From: Candidatus Omnitrophota bacterium
Lineage (GTDB): Bacteria > Omnitrophota > Omnitrophia > Omnitrophales > JACROU01
Assembly (NCBI GenBank): GCA_016206875.1
Contig: JACQQR010000067.1
Span: 1 to 5,628 of the forward strand
Length of the DNA stretch: 5,628 nt
Direction of reading: 5' to 3'
Below are positions 5,579-5,628 of this stretch, in pieces. The notes beneath the pieces were generated by a model. It searched no databases. It was not told where the DNA came from and saw only the letters and a program-made list of their open reading frames with translations. Both the position numbers and the translations under genes were made by a program. Numbering within the stretch: the stretch's first letter is position 1; the number at the start of each line of letters is the position of its first letter.

Positions 5579-5628
5579 TTTTCACCGCCGCGTCAATAGC
5601 TTCCCATACCGCTTCGGTTTCCTGCCAC
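5553..5628 (-). CDS. C-terminal fragment of an unidentified gene ending inside the palindromic repeat
   Basis: One minus-strand frame is open from the right edge to a TAG at 5555-5553. It gives 24 residues, beginning WQETEAVWEAIDAAVK and ending TLTPSPLP. The first 16 residues look like an ordinary amphipathic helix at a protein's C-terminus. The last eight are encoded by the repeat and have the low-complexity proline/serine character typical of its translation. The other two minus-strand frames hit stops at about 5593 and 5584. The fragment is too short to identify. ruvA or ruvC would be natural neighbours, but nothing here proves either. Plus-strand frames are also open over this short distance, so the coding call rests on strand agreement with ruvB and residue character. 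Confidence 0.4.
   Translation of the reverse strand, partial: WQETEAVWEAIDAAVKTLTPSPLP

Noticed and set aside
1..5628. Searched for tRNA, rRNA, CRISPR arrays, insertion-sequence ends, riboswitches and integrase sites
   Set aside because: The window is almost fully occupied by protein genes; no spaced direct repeats, terminal inverted repeats of a transposon or RNA-gene signatures were seen.

Overview
The window is one tightly packed, leftward-transcribed gene cluster. Everything credible reads on the minus strand, from about 5628 down to 1. Base composition is moderate and the genes overlap or nearly touch. It looks like a Gram-negative-type bacterium from a deep, mostly uncultured lineage. 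Omnitrophota, Elusimicrobiota or a deltaproteobacterium-like group would fit, because those groups combine cdaA-ybbR-pdxJ-nnrD strings with ECF sigma loci. This placement is an inference from gene order and protein style, not a database result.

In transcription order, the right edge (5628-5553) holds the last 24 codons of an unidentified gene. Its C-terminus and stop codon lie inside a GC-rich, perfectly palindromic repeat (5540-5578). An 82-base gap (5458-5539) with a weak candidate promoter follows. Next come ruvB (Holliday-junction branch-migration ATPase), cdaA (membrane c-di-AMP synthase), a three-domain YbbR/CdaR protein, pdxJ (pyridoxine 5'-phosphate synthase), a stand-alone NAD(P)HX dehydratase (nnrD) and an ECF-type sigma factor. 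Last are a small single-pass membrane protein, probably the sigma factor's partner, and the first 23 codons of a membrane-anchored or exported protein that runs off the left edge.

Most junctions suggest translational coupling: TAATG (ruvB/cdaA), a 38-base overlap (cdaA/cdaR), 14 bases (cdaR/pdxJ), TGATG (pdxJ/nnrD), ATGA (nnrD/sigma), then 67-base and 12-base gaps. The first part is housekeeping: DNA repair, second-messenger synthesis, vitamin B6 synthesis and cofactor repair. The last part looks like an envelope-stress signalling module of sigma factor, membrane partner and exported protein, appended to the same transcription unit.

No rRNA, tRNA, CRISPR array, insertion sequence or integrase is visible. 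The points most worth a second look are the stress-sigma module coupled to the c-di-AMP/cofactor operon, the cysteine-free candidate anti-sigma factor, the repeat that appears to have supplied a protein's C-terminus, and the absence of glmM and acpS from their frequent positions.
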